64,000 bases of DNA, taken from positions 62,001 through 126,000 of the forward strand of contig NZ_JBEXUX010000012.1 of the NCBI RefSeq assembly GCF_040629175.1, in the 5' to 3' direction. The translations under genes and the position numbers were made by a program. This stretch comes from Embleya sp040629175 (GTDB lineage: Bacteria > Actinomycetota > Actinomycetes > Streptomycetales > Streptomycetaceae). This document shows, one piece after another, positions 8,401-15,924 of the stretch; within the stretch, counting starts at the first letter, position 1; each line of letters starts with the position of its first letter. A model generated the notes under the pieces. It ran no database searches. It was given only the letters and a program-made list of their open reading frames with translations, and had not been told where the DNA came from.

Positions 8401-9006
8401 ATGACGACGTATACGAAGGCCGACCGGGCGCCGCTCACCGAGCGGCAGGAGGCGCGCCGCCGGCGGATCCTGCGGGCGACCACCCAGCTTGCCGCCCGTG
8501 GCGGCTACGAATCGGTCCAGATGCGCGAGGTCGCCGAGCTGTCCGAGGTCGCGCTGGGCACGCTGTACCGGTACTTCCCGTCCAAGGTGCACCTGCTCGT
8601 GGCGACCATGTACGACCAGCTCGACCAGCTGCACGCCCAGCTTCGCCGACGACCGCCGCGCAGCGCGAACTCGCGCGAGCGGGTGGTGGACACCCTGCTG
8701 CGCGCGTTCAAGGGCATGCAGCGCGAGCCGCACCTGACCGAGGCGATGATGCGCGCGCTCCAGTTCGCGGACCGCTCGGTGGGCGCGGAGGTGGACACCG
8801 TCAGCCGGGAGACCACCACGATGATCCTGGAGGCGATCAGCGGCGACGAGCCGGCGGCCGAGCCGACCGCCGAGGACCTCGCGGTGATCCGGGTGATCAC
8901 CCACACGTGGCACTCGTCGTTGATCGCGTGGCTGAACGGCCGCGCCTCGATCGCCCAGGTCCGTACCGACATCGAAACGGTCTGCCGGCTGATCCCGGAG
9001 GACTGA
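8401..9006 (+). CDS. kstR: TetR-family regulator of the KstR type
   Basis: 201 residues from ATG 8401. The N-terminal helix-turn-helix is very close to mycobacterial KstR as I remember it: GGYESVQMREVAE, then ALGTLYRYFPSKVHLLV where KstR has VGTLYRYFPSKVHLLV. The C-terminal domain keeps MQREPHLTEAM, FADRS and the LAWL segment at matching spacing. Mycobacterial KstR represses sterol catabolism genes and is released by CoA thioesters of sterol intermediates. Four candidate boxes in this window, one in its own promoter, support the assignment. Whether the ligand here is a sterol derivative is not shown. Confidence 0.88.
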   Translation: MTTYTKADRAPLTERQEARRRRILRATTQLAARGGYESVQMREVAELSEVALGTLYRYFPSKVHLLVATMYDQLDQLHAQLRRRPPRSANSRERVVDTLLRAFKGMQREPHLTEAMMRALQFADRSVGAEVDTVSRETTTMILEAISGDEPAAEPTAEDLAVIRVITHTWHSSLIAWLNGRASIAQVRTDIETVCRLIPED

Positions 9007-9011
9007 GCCCA

Positions 9012-9045
9012 CGCCGGGGGCGGGCCGCTCCGACCCGCCCCGGCG
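9012..9045. terminator. Bidirectional terminator between kstR and the ferredoxin gene
   Basis: GC-rich stem 9012-9026 / 9032-9045 with one bulged G and loop GCTCC, between convergent stops at 9006 and 9061. Confidence 0.7.
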
Positions 9046-9060
9046 TCGCAGCCGCCTCGC

Positions 9061-9291
9061 CTAGTCCGGCGGAAAAACGACCTTGCCCGAGCCCACCTCG
9101 ATGATCGAGATCGCCTCGACCGGGCAGCTCTCGGCCGCCTCCAGGATCGCGTCCGAGGCGTCCATCTCCTCGACCCTGGGATGCGACTGCCGACCCGCGT
9201 CCAGCTTGAAATCGGTCGGGGCGCTGCCGATGCACATGCCCGAACCGATACAGACGCCTCTGTCGACCTCGACGCGCCAGCGATCACCCAT
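9061..9291 (-). CDS. Small ferredoxin, probably 3Fe-4S
   Basis: 76 residues from ATG 9291; AGAGG is eight bases away, and the GTG three codons earlier would sit on it. Cluster ligands are CIGSGMC near the N-terminus and SCPVEAI near the C-terminus. CX5C with no central Cys plus a distal CP is the pattern of 3Fe-4S ferredoxins that pass electrons to cytochrome P450s. No P450 gene is in this window. It lies 82 bases downstream of the aldehyde dehydrogenase on the same strand, with a hairpin between. Ferredoxins of this type occur in the mycobacterial KstR regulon, which fits the operators nearby. Confidence 0.88.
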   Translation of the reverse strand: MGDRWRVEVDRGVCIGSGMCIGSAPTDFKLDAGRQSHPRVEEMDASDAILEAAESCPVEAISIIEVGSGKVVFPPD

Positions 9292-9332
9292 CAGGAACAC
9301 CTCTTCTTGGCTCGGCCTCGCGGGGCCTGGAA

Positions 9333-9366
9333 CCGCCGGCCCACCCGTGCTTGGGCGGGCCGGCGG
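9333..9366 (-). terminator. Intercistronic hairpin between aldehyde dehydrogenase and ferredoxin genes
   Basis: 14-bp stem 9333-9346 / 9353-9366 with one G-T pair and a 6-base loop. No separate promoter is obvious for the ferredoxin, so this may attenuate rather than fully stop transcription. Confidence 0.6.
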
Positions 9367-9372
9367 CGACGG

Positions 9373-10836
9373 TCAGATCTGCGCGTCGTAGCCCGCGGGC
9401 AACGCGATCGACTTGGCCTCGGTGTACGCGCCCAGGCCCTCGATGCCGAACTCGCGGCCGATGCCGGAGTTCTTGAAGCCGCCGAACGGGCCGAAAAAGT
9501 CCAGGCCGAACGTGTTCACCGAGTAGGTGCCGGTACGGATCCGGCGGGCGACGTCGATGCCCTTCTCGGTGTCGTTGGTCCACACGCTGCCGGACAGCCC
9601 GAAGTCCGAGTCGTTGGCCAGCGCGATCGCGTGCTCCTCGTCGTCGTAGGCGATCAGCGCGACGACCGGGCCGAAGACCTCCTCCTGGGCGATCCGCATC
9701 GCGTTGTCCACGTCGCCGAACAGCGTGGGCTCGACGTACCAGCCCTTCTCCAGCGCCTCGGGCCGACCGCCGCCGGCGAGCAGCTTGGCGCCCTCCTCCT
9801 GGGCGATCCGGATGTAGTCGAACGAACGCTGCTGCTGCCGCTTGGCCACCAGCGGGCCGACCTGGGTGTCGGCCGCCATCGGGTCGCCGACCTTGAGCTC
9901 GCCGACCCACGCGGTGAAGCGCTCGGCGATCTCGTCGTAGCGGCTGCGCGGCGCCAGGATGCGGGTCTGCGCGACGCACGCCTGGCCGTTGTTCATGTAC
10001 GAGTTGGGCAGCAGCGTCGTGGCGGTGTGCTCCAGGTCGGCGTCCGGCAGGATGATCGCCGCCGACTTGCCGCCCAGTTCCAGGGTGACCCGGGTGAGGT
10101 TGCGCGCGGCGACCTCCATGATGCGCTTGCCCGCGCCGACCGAGCCGGTGAACGCGACCTTGTCGATGCCGGGGTGGCCGACCAGGTACTCGCTGACCTC
10201 GCGGTCGGCGGCGACGATGCTCAGCACGCCGTCCGGGAGGCCGGCCTCCCGGCAGATCTCGGCCAGGATGTACGAGTCGAGCGGGGTCTCCGGGGACGGC
10301 TTGAGCACGATCGTGCAGCCGGCCGCGATCGCCGGCGCCAACTTGGCGGCGGTGACGAACTGCGGGACGTTCCACGGCACCACGGCGGCCACCACGCCGA
10401 CCGGCTCGCGGCGGATCAGCAGCGGGTTGAGCAGGCCGGCCCGCTTCTCCTCCCACTGGTAGTCGCGGGCGATCTTGGCCACCGTGTCGTAGATCATCCC
10501 GGCGCCGATGGCCTGCGCGAACAGGCCCCAGCCGACCGGCGAACCGTTCTGCGAGCCGACCACCTCGGCGATCTCCTGCGAACGCGTCATGAAGCCGTCG
10601 CGGATCTTCTCCAGGATGGTGATCCGCTCGTCCAACGACATCCGCGGCCACGGGCCCTCTTCGAACGCCTTGCGCGCGGCGGCCACCGCGGCGTCCACGT
10701 CCGCGGTCGAGGCGTGCGGAACACGCGCGATGACCTCTTCGGTGTGGGGCGAGACGACCTCGATCGTGTCCTTGCCAATCGGGTCCACCAGCTTGCCGCC
10801 GATGACCAGTTGGCTGTGCTCCACGATATCCGTCAT
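9373..10836 (-). CDS. Aldehyde dehydrogenase (NAD(P)+-dependent)
   Basis: 487 residues from ATG 10836, with GAGGAGG upstream. Classic ALDH motifs: VPWNVPQF, LKPSPETPL, FTGSVGAGKRI, the general-base glutamate E253 in LELGGKSA and the catalytic cysteine C287 in NNGQACVAQTR, 34 residues apart as usual. Ends with GGFKNSGIGREFG. Oxidises an aldehyde to the acid; substrate unknown. A degenerate KstR half-site and a separate 18-base palindrome lie in the divergent promoter shared with the hydrolase at 11148. With the ferredoxin it could finish oxidation of a P450-generated alcohol or aldehyde, which is inference. Confidence 0.92.
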   Translation of the reverse strand: MTDIVEHSQLVIGGKLVDPIGKDTIEVVSPHTEEVIARVPHASTADVDAAVAAARKAFEEGPWPRMSLDERITILEKIRDGFMTRSQEIAEVVGSQNGSPVGWGLFAQAIGAGMIYDTVAKIARDYQWEEKRAGLLNPLLIRREPVGVVAAVVPWNVPQFVTAAKLAPAIAAGCTIVLKPSPETPLDSYILAEICREAGLPDGVLSIVAADREVSEYLVGHPGIDKVAFTGSVGAGKRIMEVAARNLTRVTLELGGKSAAIILPDADLEHTATTLLPNSYMNNGQACVAQTRILAPRSRYDEIAERFTAWVGELKVGDPMAADTQVGPLVAKRQQQRSFDYIRIAQEEGAKLLAGGGRPEALEKGWYVEPTLFGDVDNAMRIAQEEVFGPVVALIAYDDEEHAIALANDSDFGLSGSVWTNDTEKGIDVARRIRTGTYSVNTFGLDFFGPFGGFKNSGIGREFGIEGLGAYTEAKSIALPAGYDAQI

Positions 10837-10912
10837 CACGGTCCTCCTCGGTGCGGGCGTGCACACACGCTGCGCGATACAGGGGCTTGCGGGCTATGAG
10901 CAGAACTCTGAC

Positions 10913-10926
10913 TAGAACAGATATCA
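10913..10926. promoter_or_regulatory. Degenerate KstR-like box before the aldehyde dehydrogenase
   Basis: TAGAACAGATATCA keeps the left half TnnAAC of the KstR motif but has ATA instead of GTT in the right half. It lies 77 bases before the dehydrogenase start. Listed because three full or near-full boxes occur nearby. Confidence 0.35.
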
Positions 10927-10962
10927 GTTTGCCGATGAGGGAACAACGCATTCGGGGCTCGA

Positions 10963-10980
10963 ATGAGACTGGAGTCTCAT
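10963..10980. promoter_or_regulatory. Perfect palindrome of a different type in the divergent promoter
   Basis: ATGAGACT GG AGTCTCAT, two 8-bp arms with a 2-base centre, between the dehydrogenase and hydrolase genes. It does not resemble the KstR box and looks like an operator for a second regulator. Confidence 0.5.
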
Positions 10981-11056
10981 CGGCTGACAGGTAAGGATCG
11001 TACGTGTCGGATCTCGATCTGACGACCCCTCAAGTCACCCGTGCGGTGGTGTATGA

Positions 11057-11070
11057 GAGAACGTGTTCTA
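11057..11070. promoter_or_regulatory. KstR-type operator before the metallo-hydrolase
   Basis: GAGAACGTGTTCTA, with symmetric arms AGAAC/GTTCT, fits the KstR motif except for G at the first T. It ends 77 bases before GTG 11148. Its position inside a possible longer reading frame from 11004 argues against that earlier start. Confidence 0.65.
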
Positions 11071-11147
11071 TGGTGATCAACGAAGCCGGGCGGGCATCCG
11101 GCCTTCGGCTGGCGCCACTTCGAGAACCGTCGAGAAGGAGGCCGCCC

Positions 11148-12188
11148 GTGACCACCGCGCCCGACCGCCCCATCCCACCCGCTCCCCGTGTCGCCGATCT
11201 GGGCAACGGAGTGTGGACCGTCCCGGTTCCGATCCCGAACAATCCGCTCGGTTGCACGCTCGTCTATGTGCTGGAAACCGACGCGGGACCGGTCCTGGTC
11301 GACTCGGGCTGGGACGACCCGGTCTCCTACCGGGCCCTGGTCGACGGCCTGGTCGAGGTCGGCACCTCGATCGAGGACGTGCACGGCGTCCTGGTCACCC
11401 ACGCGCACCCCGACCACCACGGGTTGTCCGAGAAGGTGCGCGAGGTCTCCGGCGCCTGGGTCGCGCTGCACGCGGCGGACGCCGAGCAGGTCGAGCAGAT
11501 CAACAGCGCGCCGCGCGCCGCGTGGCTGCGGCACCACCTGGAGGTGCTCACCCTCGCGGGCGCACCGCAGGAGGCCCTGGACGCGCTCACCGGCCTGCGC
11601 ACCGCCGCGGCCGGCAACCGCCCGCGCCTGCACTACGCGGTGCCGGACCGCGAGTTGGTGCACGGCGAGCTCGCGCCCGTGCCCGGCCGCACGGTGCGCA
11701 CGGTGTGGACGCCCGGCCACACGCCCGGCCACGTCTGCCTGCACCTGGAGGGCGGCGACGGGCGGTTGCTCTCCGGCGACCACCTGCTGCCCTCGATCAC
11801 GCCGCACATCGGACTCTACGACGATGCCGAGGAGGCCGACCCGCTGGGCGACTTCCTGGCCTCGCTGACACGTGTCGCGCGGTTGCCGATCACCGGCGTG
11901 CTGCCCGCGCACGAACACGCCTTCGCGGACGCCGCGGGCCGGGCGGCGGAGGTGGCCGCGTTGCACGAGGTGCGGCTCGCGGCACTGCACACCCGGCTGC
12001 GCGCGGCGTCGCTGACCCTGTGGCAGATCGCCGAGGGCATGGACTGGAACCGGCCGTGGGCGCGGTTGGGCGCGCAGAATCGGCAACTGGCCCTCAGCGA
12101 GGCCGCCGCGCACCTGCGTCACCTGGTCAAGCGCGGGCGGGCGACGGCCGAGTCCGGTGCCGACCCCGTGCGCTATACGGCCGTGTGA
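11148..12188 (+). CDS. Metallo-beta-lactamase-fold hydrolase
   Basis: 346 residues from GTG 11148, six bases after GAAGGAGG. Metal-binding motif VTHAHPDHHG is followed by the later histidine in WTPGHTPGHVCLH, the aspartate of LLSGDHLLP and a final PAHEH. This is the two-zinc layout of glyoxalase II / MBL-fold thioester and ester hydrolases. The C-terminal 80 residues (helical, with LWQIAEGMDW and a winged-helix-like end) match the extension found in LACTB2-type members. The KstR-like operator upstream suggests induction with the rest of the regulon, perhaps as an acyl-CoA or lactone hydrolase. Substrate unproven. Confidence 0.88.
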   Translation: MTTAPDRPIPPAPRVADLGNGVWTVPVPIPNNPLGCTLVYVLETDAGPVLVDSGWDDPVSYRALVDGLVEVGTSIEDVHGVLVTHAHPDHHGLSEKVREVSGAWVALHAADAEQVEQINSAPRAAWLRHHLEVLTLAGAPQEALDALTGLRTAAAGNRPRLHYAVPDRELVHGELAPVPGRTVRTVWTPGHTPGHVCLHLEGGDGRLLSGDHLLPSITPHIGLYDDAEEADPLGDFLASLTRVARLPITGVLPAHEHAFADAAGRAAEVAALHEVRLAALHTRLRAASLTLWQIAEGMDWNRPWARLGAQNRQLALSEAAAHLRHLVKRGRATAESGADPVRYTAV

Positions 12189-12245
12189 CGCTCGGGGCCC
12201 GCGGGACGCCCGGGTAGGGTGGCGAGGACTCTCGACAGTCGCCCC

Positions 12246-12277
12246 GCGGTGCGATCCGTGGGGCGCGGTGCGATCCG
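12246..12277. repeat. 13-bp direct repeat in a leader region
   Basis: GCGGTGCGATCCG occurs at 12246-12258 and 12265-12277, just before the secreted repeat protein. The 114-base gap holds no recognised riboswitch motif. Confidence 0.6.
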
Positions 12278-12302
12278 CACAGCGTTCAGCGAAAGGCCAT
12301 GC

Positions 12303-13634
12303 ATGCCCTCCCCCCGACGTCGCGGGCGCGCCGCGGCGGCCTCCGTGCTCACGACGGCACTGTTGTGCTCGGTCTGGACGGGGGGTGTGGCCGGCGCCGC
12401 GCCGACGCCGCCGCCGCCCGGCGGTGCGCTCGGGGCGGGCATGGGCGCCTCGGCGCCGCCCACGACCGTCTCCGGGTCCACCGTCCGGCCGATAGTGGCG
12501 CTCTCGCCCGTTCCGGCCCGCAAGGCGCAGTCCGGCCCCGTGCCGCCCGCGCTGTACGGGAAGAGCGATCCGAGCGCGGACGGGGTCTACCGGCAGTCGC
12601 TGGCGATCCTGGCGCTGGCCTCGACCGACAGCACGCCGGCCCCGACCGCGATCGAGTGGCTGCTCGGACAGCAGTGCGCGGACGGCGGCTTCACCGCCTA
12701 CCGCGCCGATCCGGCCGCGCCGTGCGACGCCGATCGGGAGGACACCGTCGCCACGGCGACCGCGATGGAGGCGTTGCGCGCGCTGCGTACGTACGACACG
12801 CGGGTCGCCCGAGGGGGCGACTGGCTCCGGTCCAAGCAACTCCCGGACGGCTCGTTCGCGGCCGTCCCCGGTCCGAACGCGATCGGCGATCCGACCGCGA
12901 CGGCGGCGGCGATCAGCGCGATCGTCACCGCCGGCCGCTCGCCGGAGTTGCTCAAGTCGCCGCAGGGCCGCACGCCGACCGACGCGCTCAGGGCCGCCCA
13001 GTTGGGCTGCACCGCGCCGGAGCCGGACCGGGGCGCGTTCGCGGCGGGCCCGGGGGCACCGGTCGACCCGCTGCTGAGTGGCCGCTCGGTGCTCGCGCTC
13101 GGCTACGGGACCCAACCGGCGGTCCCCGCACCCTCGATCGCGATCACGCCGCTGGTGTGCCCCGGCGCCGAGCCGAACCGGCAGGCGGCGGCGCAGGGCG
13201 GCGCGGCGTGGCTGATCGCCAAGCTGAAGGCGGGCGGCAACCACATCGGTGGGCCGACCGACTTCGATGCCACGGTGGCCGCGGTGCAGGCGCTGTCGGC
13301 GACCGGGCACCCGGCCGAGGCGGGCGCGGCGGCCGACTGGCTGGCCGCCGGCGCCAAGACGATGGCGGGCAACGACCCGGTCCGGCTCGCGTCGCTGATC
13401 CTGGCGGCCGTGGCGACGAACCGCACGGTGACCACGTTCGGCGGCCTGGATCTGCCGAACCTGCTCGCGGCCACCGGCCCGGCCGCGACGCCGACCGCGG
13501 ACATGACCAATCAGAGCAATCTGATCGACGGCCCGGAGGACCACACGCTACGGGACACGGTGGGCGCGGTGATCGCGGTGCTGCTGGCCGCCACCTTGAT
13601 CCTGGGCATGCGGCGGGGTCGCCGCGAGGACTGA
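12303..13634 (+). CDS. Secreted, C-terminally anchored prenyltransferase-like repeat protein
   Basis: 443 residues from ATG 12303. A basic start plus hydrophobic run and AGA-A site form a signal peptide (about 1-32); a Pro/Gly-rich stretch follows. Helical repeats with QQCADGGFTAY and SKQLPDGSFAAV are the QW-like motifs of the squalene-cyclase/prenyltransferase toroid fold. The end has a hydrophobic helix VGAVIAVLLAATLILGM and a basic tail RRGRRED, i.e. a membrane anchor with a cytoplasmic tip. An exported toroid protein cannot be a normal terpene cyclase, so a binding role is likelier. A ribosome site (GAAAGG) precedes the start. Confidence 0.8.
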   Translation: MPSPRRRGRAAAASVLTTALLCSVWTGGVAGAAPTPPPPGGALGAGMGASAPPTTVSGSTVRPIVALSPVPARKAQSGPVPPALYGKSDPSADGVYRQSLAILALASTDSTPAPTAIEWLLGQQCADGGFTAYRADPAAPCDADREDTVATATAMEALRALRTYDTRVARGGDWLRSKQLPDGSFAAVPGPNAIGDPTATAAAISAIVTAGRSPELLKSPQGRTPTDALRAAQLGCTAPEPDRGAFAAGPGAPVDPLLSGRSVLALGYGTQPAVPAPSIAITPLVCPGAEPNRQAAAQGGAAWLIAKLKAGGNHIGGPTDFDATVAAVQALSATGHPAEAGAAADWLAAGAKTMAGNDPVRLASLILAAVATNRTVTTFGGLDLPNLLAATGPAATPTADMTNQSNLIDGPEDHTLRDTVGAVIAVLLAATLILGMRRGRRED

Positions 13635-13642
13635 GCGCCTGC

Positions 13643-13680
13643 CGGAACGGGGGCGGCCCGGCCGGGCCGCCCCCGTTCCG
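13643..13680. terminator. Perfect bidirectional terminator
   Basis: 19-bp perfect inverted repeat 13643-13661 / 13662-13680 between convergent stops at 13634 and 13695. Confidence 0.85.
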
Positions 13681-13694
13681 GTGTCCGGGTCCGC

Positions 13695-14126
13695 TCAGTG
13701 CCTGCGGCCCGGCGTCACCTCGTGCGTCTCCAGTCGGCGTGCCTCGTCGTCGGTGAACACCCGGGAGCGGATCAGGAATCGCCTGCCGGTGGGCGCCTCG
13801 ACCGAGAATCCGCCGCCCCGCCCGGGCACCACGTCCACGGTCAGGTGGGTGTGCCGCCAGTACTCGTACTGCGCCGCGGACATGTAGAACGGCTGCTCCG
13901 CGACCCAGCCCAGCAACACGTCGGCGTCGCCGACCAGGAACTCCCCGCGCGGGTAGCACATCGGCGACGACCCGTCGCAACATCCGCCCGACTGGTGGAA
14001 CAACAACGGCCCGTGTTCGGCCGCGAGTTCGGCCACCAGGTCGGCGGCGGCCGCGGTGATCGCGACCTTCTCCACCGAGCCGGCCCACCCCTCGGGCCCG
14101 CTCGGCGTCCGCACCGGTTCGTCCAT
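13695..14126 (-). CDS. DUF779 family protein
   Basis: 143 residues from ATG 14126; its first base is shared with the stop of the aldehyde dehydrogenase gene (TGATG), so the two are translationally coupled. The conserved centre is HQSGGCCDGSSPMCYP, whose clustered Cys suggests metal binding. A C-terminal motif PGRGGGFSVEAPTGRRF follows. DUF779 genes are commonly found beside AldA/ExaC-type aldehyde dehydrogenases; a supporting role for the dehydrogenase is plausible but not established. Confidence 0.88.
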   Translation of the reverse strand: MDEPVRTPSGPEGWAGSVEKVAITAAAADLVAELAAEHGPLLFHQSGGCCDGSSPMCYPRGEFLVGDADVLLGWVAEQPFYMSAAQYEYWRHTHLTVDVVPGRGGGFSVEAPTGRRFLIRSRVFTDDEARRLETHEVTPGRRH

Positions 14127-15643
14127 CAGAAGAATCCGAGCTTCTTCGCCGAGTAACTGACCAGCATGTTCTTGGTGTTCTGGTAGTGGCCGAGCATCAT
14201 CCGGTGGTTCTCCCGACCCATGCCGGACGCCTTGTATCCGCCGAACGCCGCGTGTGCGGGGTAGGCGTGGTAGCAGTTGGTCCACACCCGGCCGGCCTTG
14301 ATCTCCCGGCCGAACCGGTAGGCCCGCGTCGCGTCCCGGGTCCACACGCCCGCGCCCAGGCCGTACAGCGTGTCGTTGGCGATCCGCAGCGCCTCGGCGT
14401 CGTCGCGGAAGGTGGTCACCGAGACCACCGGGCCGAAGATCTCCTCCTGGAAGATCCGCATGTCGTTGCTGCCCTTGAAGATGGTCGGCTCGACGTAGTA
14501 GCCGTCCTCGAAGCCCTCGACCACCTTGCGCGCGCCGCCGGTCAGGATCTCGGCGCCCTCCTGCCGGCCGATGTCGAGGTAGGAGAGGATCTTCTCCAAC
14601 TGGTCGTTGGACGCCTGCGCGCCGACCATGGTCGCCGGATCGAGCGGGTTGCCCTGCACGATCGCCCGGGTGCGCGCCAACGCGCGCTCGATGAACCGGT
14701 CGTAGATCGACTCGTGGATCAGCGCCCGGGACGGACAGGTACAGACCTCGCCCTGGTTGAGCGCGAACATCACGAATCCCTCGATCGCCTTGTCGAAGAA
14801 GTCGTCGTCCTGGTCGGCCACGTCGGCGAAGAAGATGTTCGGGCTCTTGCCGCCGAGTTCGACGGTCACCGGGATGATGTTCTGCGAGGCGTACTGCAGG
14901 ATGAGCCGACCGGTGGTGGTCTCGCCGGTGAAGGCGACCTTGGCCACCCGGTTGCTGCTCGCGAGCGGCTTGCCGGCCTCGAAGCCGAAGCCGTTGATCA
15001 CGTTGAGCACGCCGGGCGGCAGCAGGTCGGCGATCAGTTCGATCAGCACCAGGATGCTCACCGGGGTCTGCTCGGCGGGCTTGAGCACCACGCAGTTCCC
15101 GGCCGCGAGCGCCGGTGCGAGCTTCCACGTGGCCATCAGCAGCGGGAAGTTCCACGGGATGATCTGCGCCACCACGCCGAGCGGCTCGTGGAAGTGGTAC
15201 GCGACGGTGTCCTCGTCGAGCTGCGAGATGGAGCCCTCCTGGGCCCGGATCACCCCGGCGAAGTAGCGGAAGTGGTCTATCGCCAGCGGCAGATCGGCGG
15301 CCAATGTCTCGCGGACCGGCTTGCCGTTCTCCCACGACTCGGTGACCGCGAGGCGTTCGAGGTTCTGCTCGATGCGATCGGCGATCCGCAGCAGGATCAG
15401 CGACCGCTCGGTGACGCTGGTCCGTCCCCACGCGTCGGCGGCGGCGTGTGCGGCGTCCAGCGCGAGTTCGACGTCCTCGGCGGTGGAGCGGGCCACCTCG
15501 CAGAACGGCTGTCCGGTCACGGGGGTGATGTCGTCGAAGTACCGGCCCTGCACGGGCGGCACCCACTTGCCCCCGATGTAGTTGTCGTACCGGGGTTCGA
15601 AGGTGACGATGCTGTCCGGTTGGCCGGGCTGACTGTAGACCAC
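14126..15643 (-). CDS. Aldehyde dehydrogenase, AldA/ExaC type
   Basis: 505 residues from GTG 15643, with GGAGG five bases upstream, giving VVYSQPGQ at the N-terminus. Family signatures: IIPWNFPLLMATWKLAPAL, LKPAEQTPVS, FTGETTTGRLI, E262 in VELGGKSPN and catalytic C301 in NQGEVCTCPSR. C-terminal YHAYPAHAAFGGYKASG is typical of acetaldehyde-type dehydrogenases of about 506 residues. Likely converts acetaldehyde or a related short aldehyde to the acid with NAD+. Operon with the DUF779 gene. Confidence 0.92.
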   Translation of the reverse strand: MVYSQPGQPDSIVTFEPRYDNYIGGKWVPPVQGRYFDDITPVTGQPFCEVARSTAEDVELALDAAHAAADAWGRTSVTERSLILLRIADRIEQNLERLAVTESWENGKPVRETLAADLPLAIDHFRYFAGVIRAQEGSISQLDEDTVAYHFHEPLGVVAQIIPWNFPLLMATWKLAPALAAGNCVVLKPAEQTPVSILVLIELIADLLPPGVLNVINGFGFEAGKPLASSNRVAKVAFTGETTTGRLILQYASQNIIPVTVELGGKSPNIFFADVADQDDDFFDKAIEGFVMFALNQGEVCTCPSRALIHESIYDRFIERALARTRAIVQGNPLDPATMVGAQASNDQLEKILSYLDIGRQEGAEILTGGARKVVEGFEDGYYVEPTIFKGSNDMRIFQEEIFGPVVSVTTFRDDAEALRIANDTLYGLGAGVWTRDATRAYRFGREIKAGRVWTNCYHAYPAHAAFGGYKASGMGRENHRMMLGHYQNTKNMLVSYSAKKLGFF

Positions 15644-15833
15644 GCGAGCCTCCGCTTCCGTTGCCGTGCAGTGGGCATGACGGACCATCAGCGGCATTCA
15701 CCCGGGCCGTGCCGCGGCTCGGGGCGCCTGCGGCCGACGCTAGTCGCTCGGGAGCCGGCGGTCACGGGTTCGCCGGGGGAATACCCGCTTCCGGCGCAGT
15801 GGTCGGTCGCCGATTCAACGCGCATTCATCTGG

Positions 15834-15849
15834 ATGTCACGTGTGACAT
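15834..15849. promoter_or_regulatory. Inverted repeat upstream of collagenase (site 1)
   Basis: ATGTCAC GT GTGACAT, perfect 7-bp arms, about 76 bases before the collagenase start. The spacing and symmetry suit a dimeric repressor. Confidence 0.55.
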
Positions 15850-15880
15850 ATGCCATTGTACTCGTCGTCGTGTTCTCACC

Positions 15881-15903
15881 GTGGACCACCGACCGTGGTC
15901 CAC
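15881..15903. promoter_or_regulatory. Inverted repeat upstream of collagenase (site 2)
   Basis: GTGGACCAC CGACC GTGGTCCAC, perfect 9-bp arms with a 5-base centre, ending 21 bases before ATG 15925. It would be an operator or a leader hairpin next to the ribosome binding region. Its sequence is unrelated to site 1. Confidence 0.55.
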
Positions 15904-15924
15904 CCGTGCCCCGAAGGGCCGTAC

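Noticed and set aside
11004..11147. Earlier start for the metallo-hydrolase
   Set aside because: It would place the KstR box inside the coding region and has no ribosome site, while GTG 11148 has GAAGGAGG.
12189..12302. Cobalamin riboswitch before the secreted repeat protein
   Set aside because: Only 114 bases, with no B12-box-like sequence; only a 13-bp direct repeat is seen.
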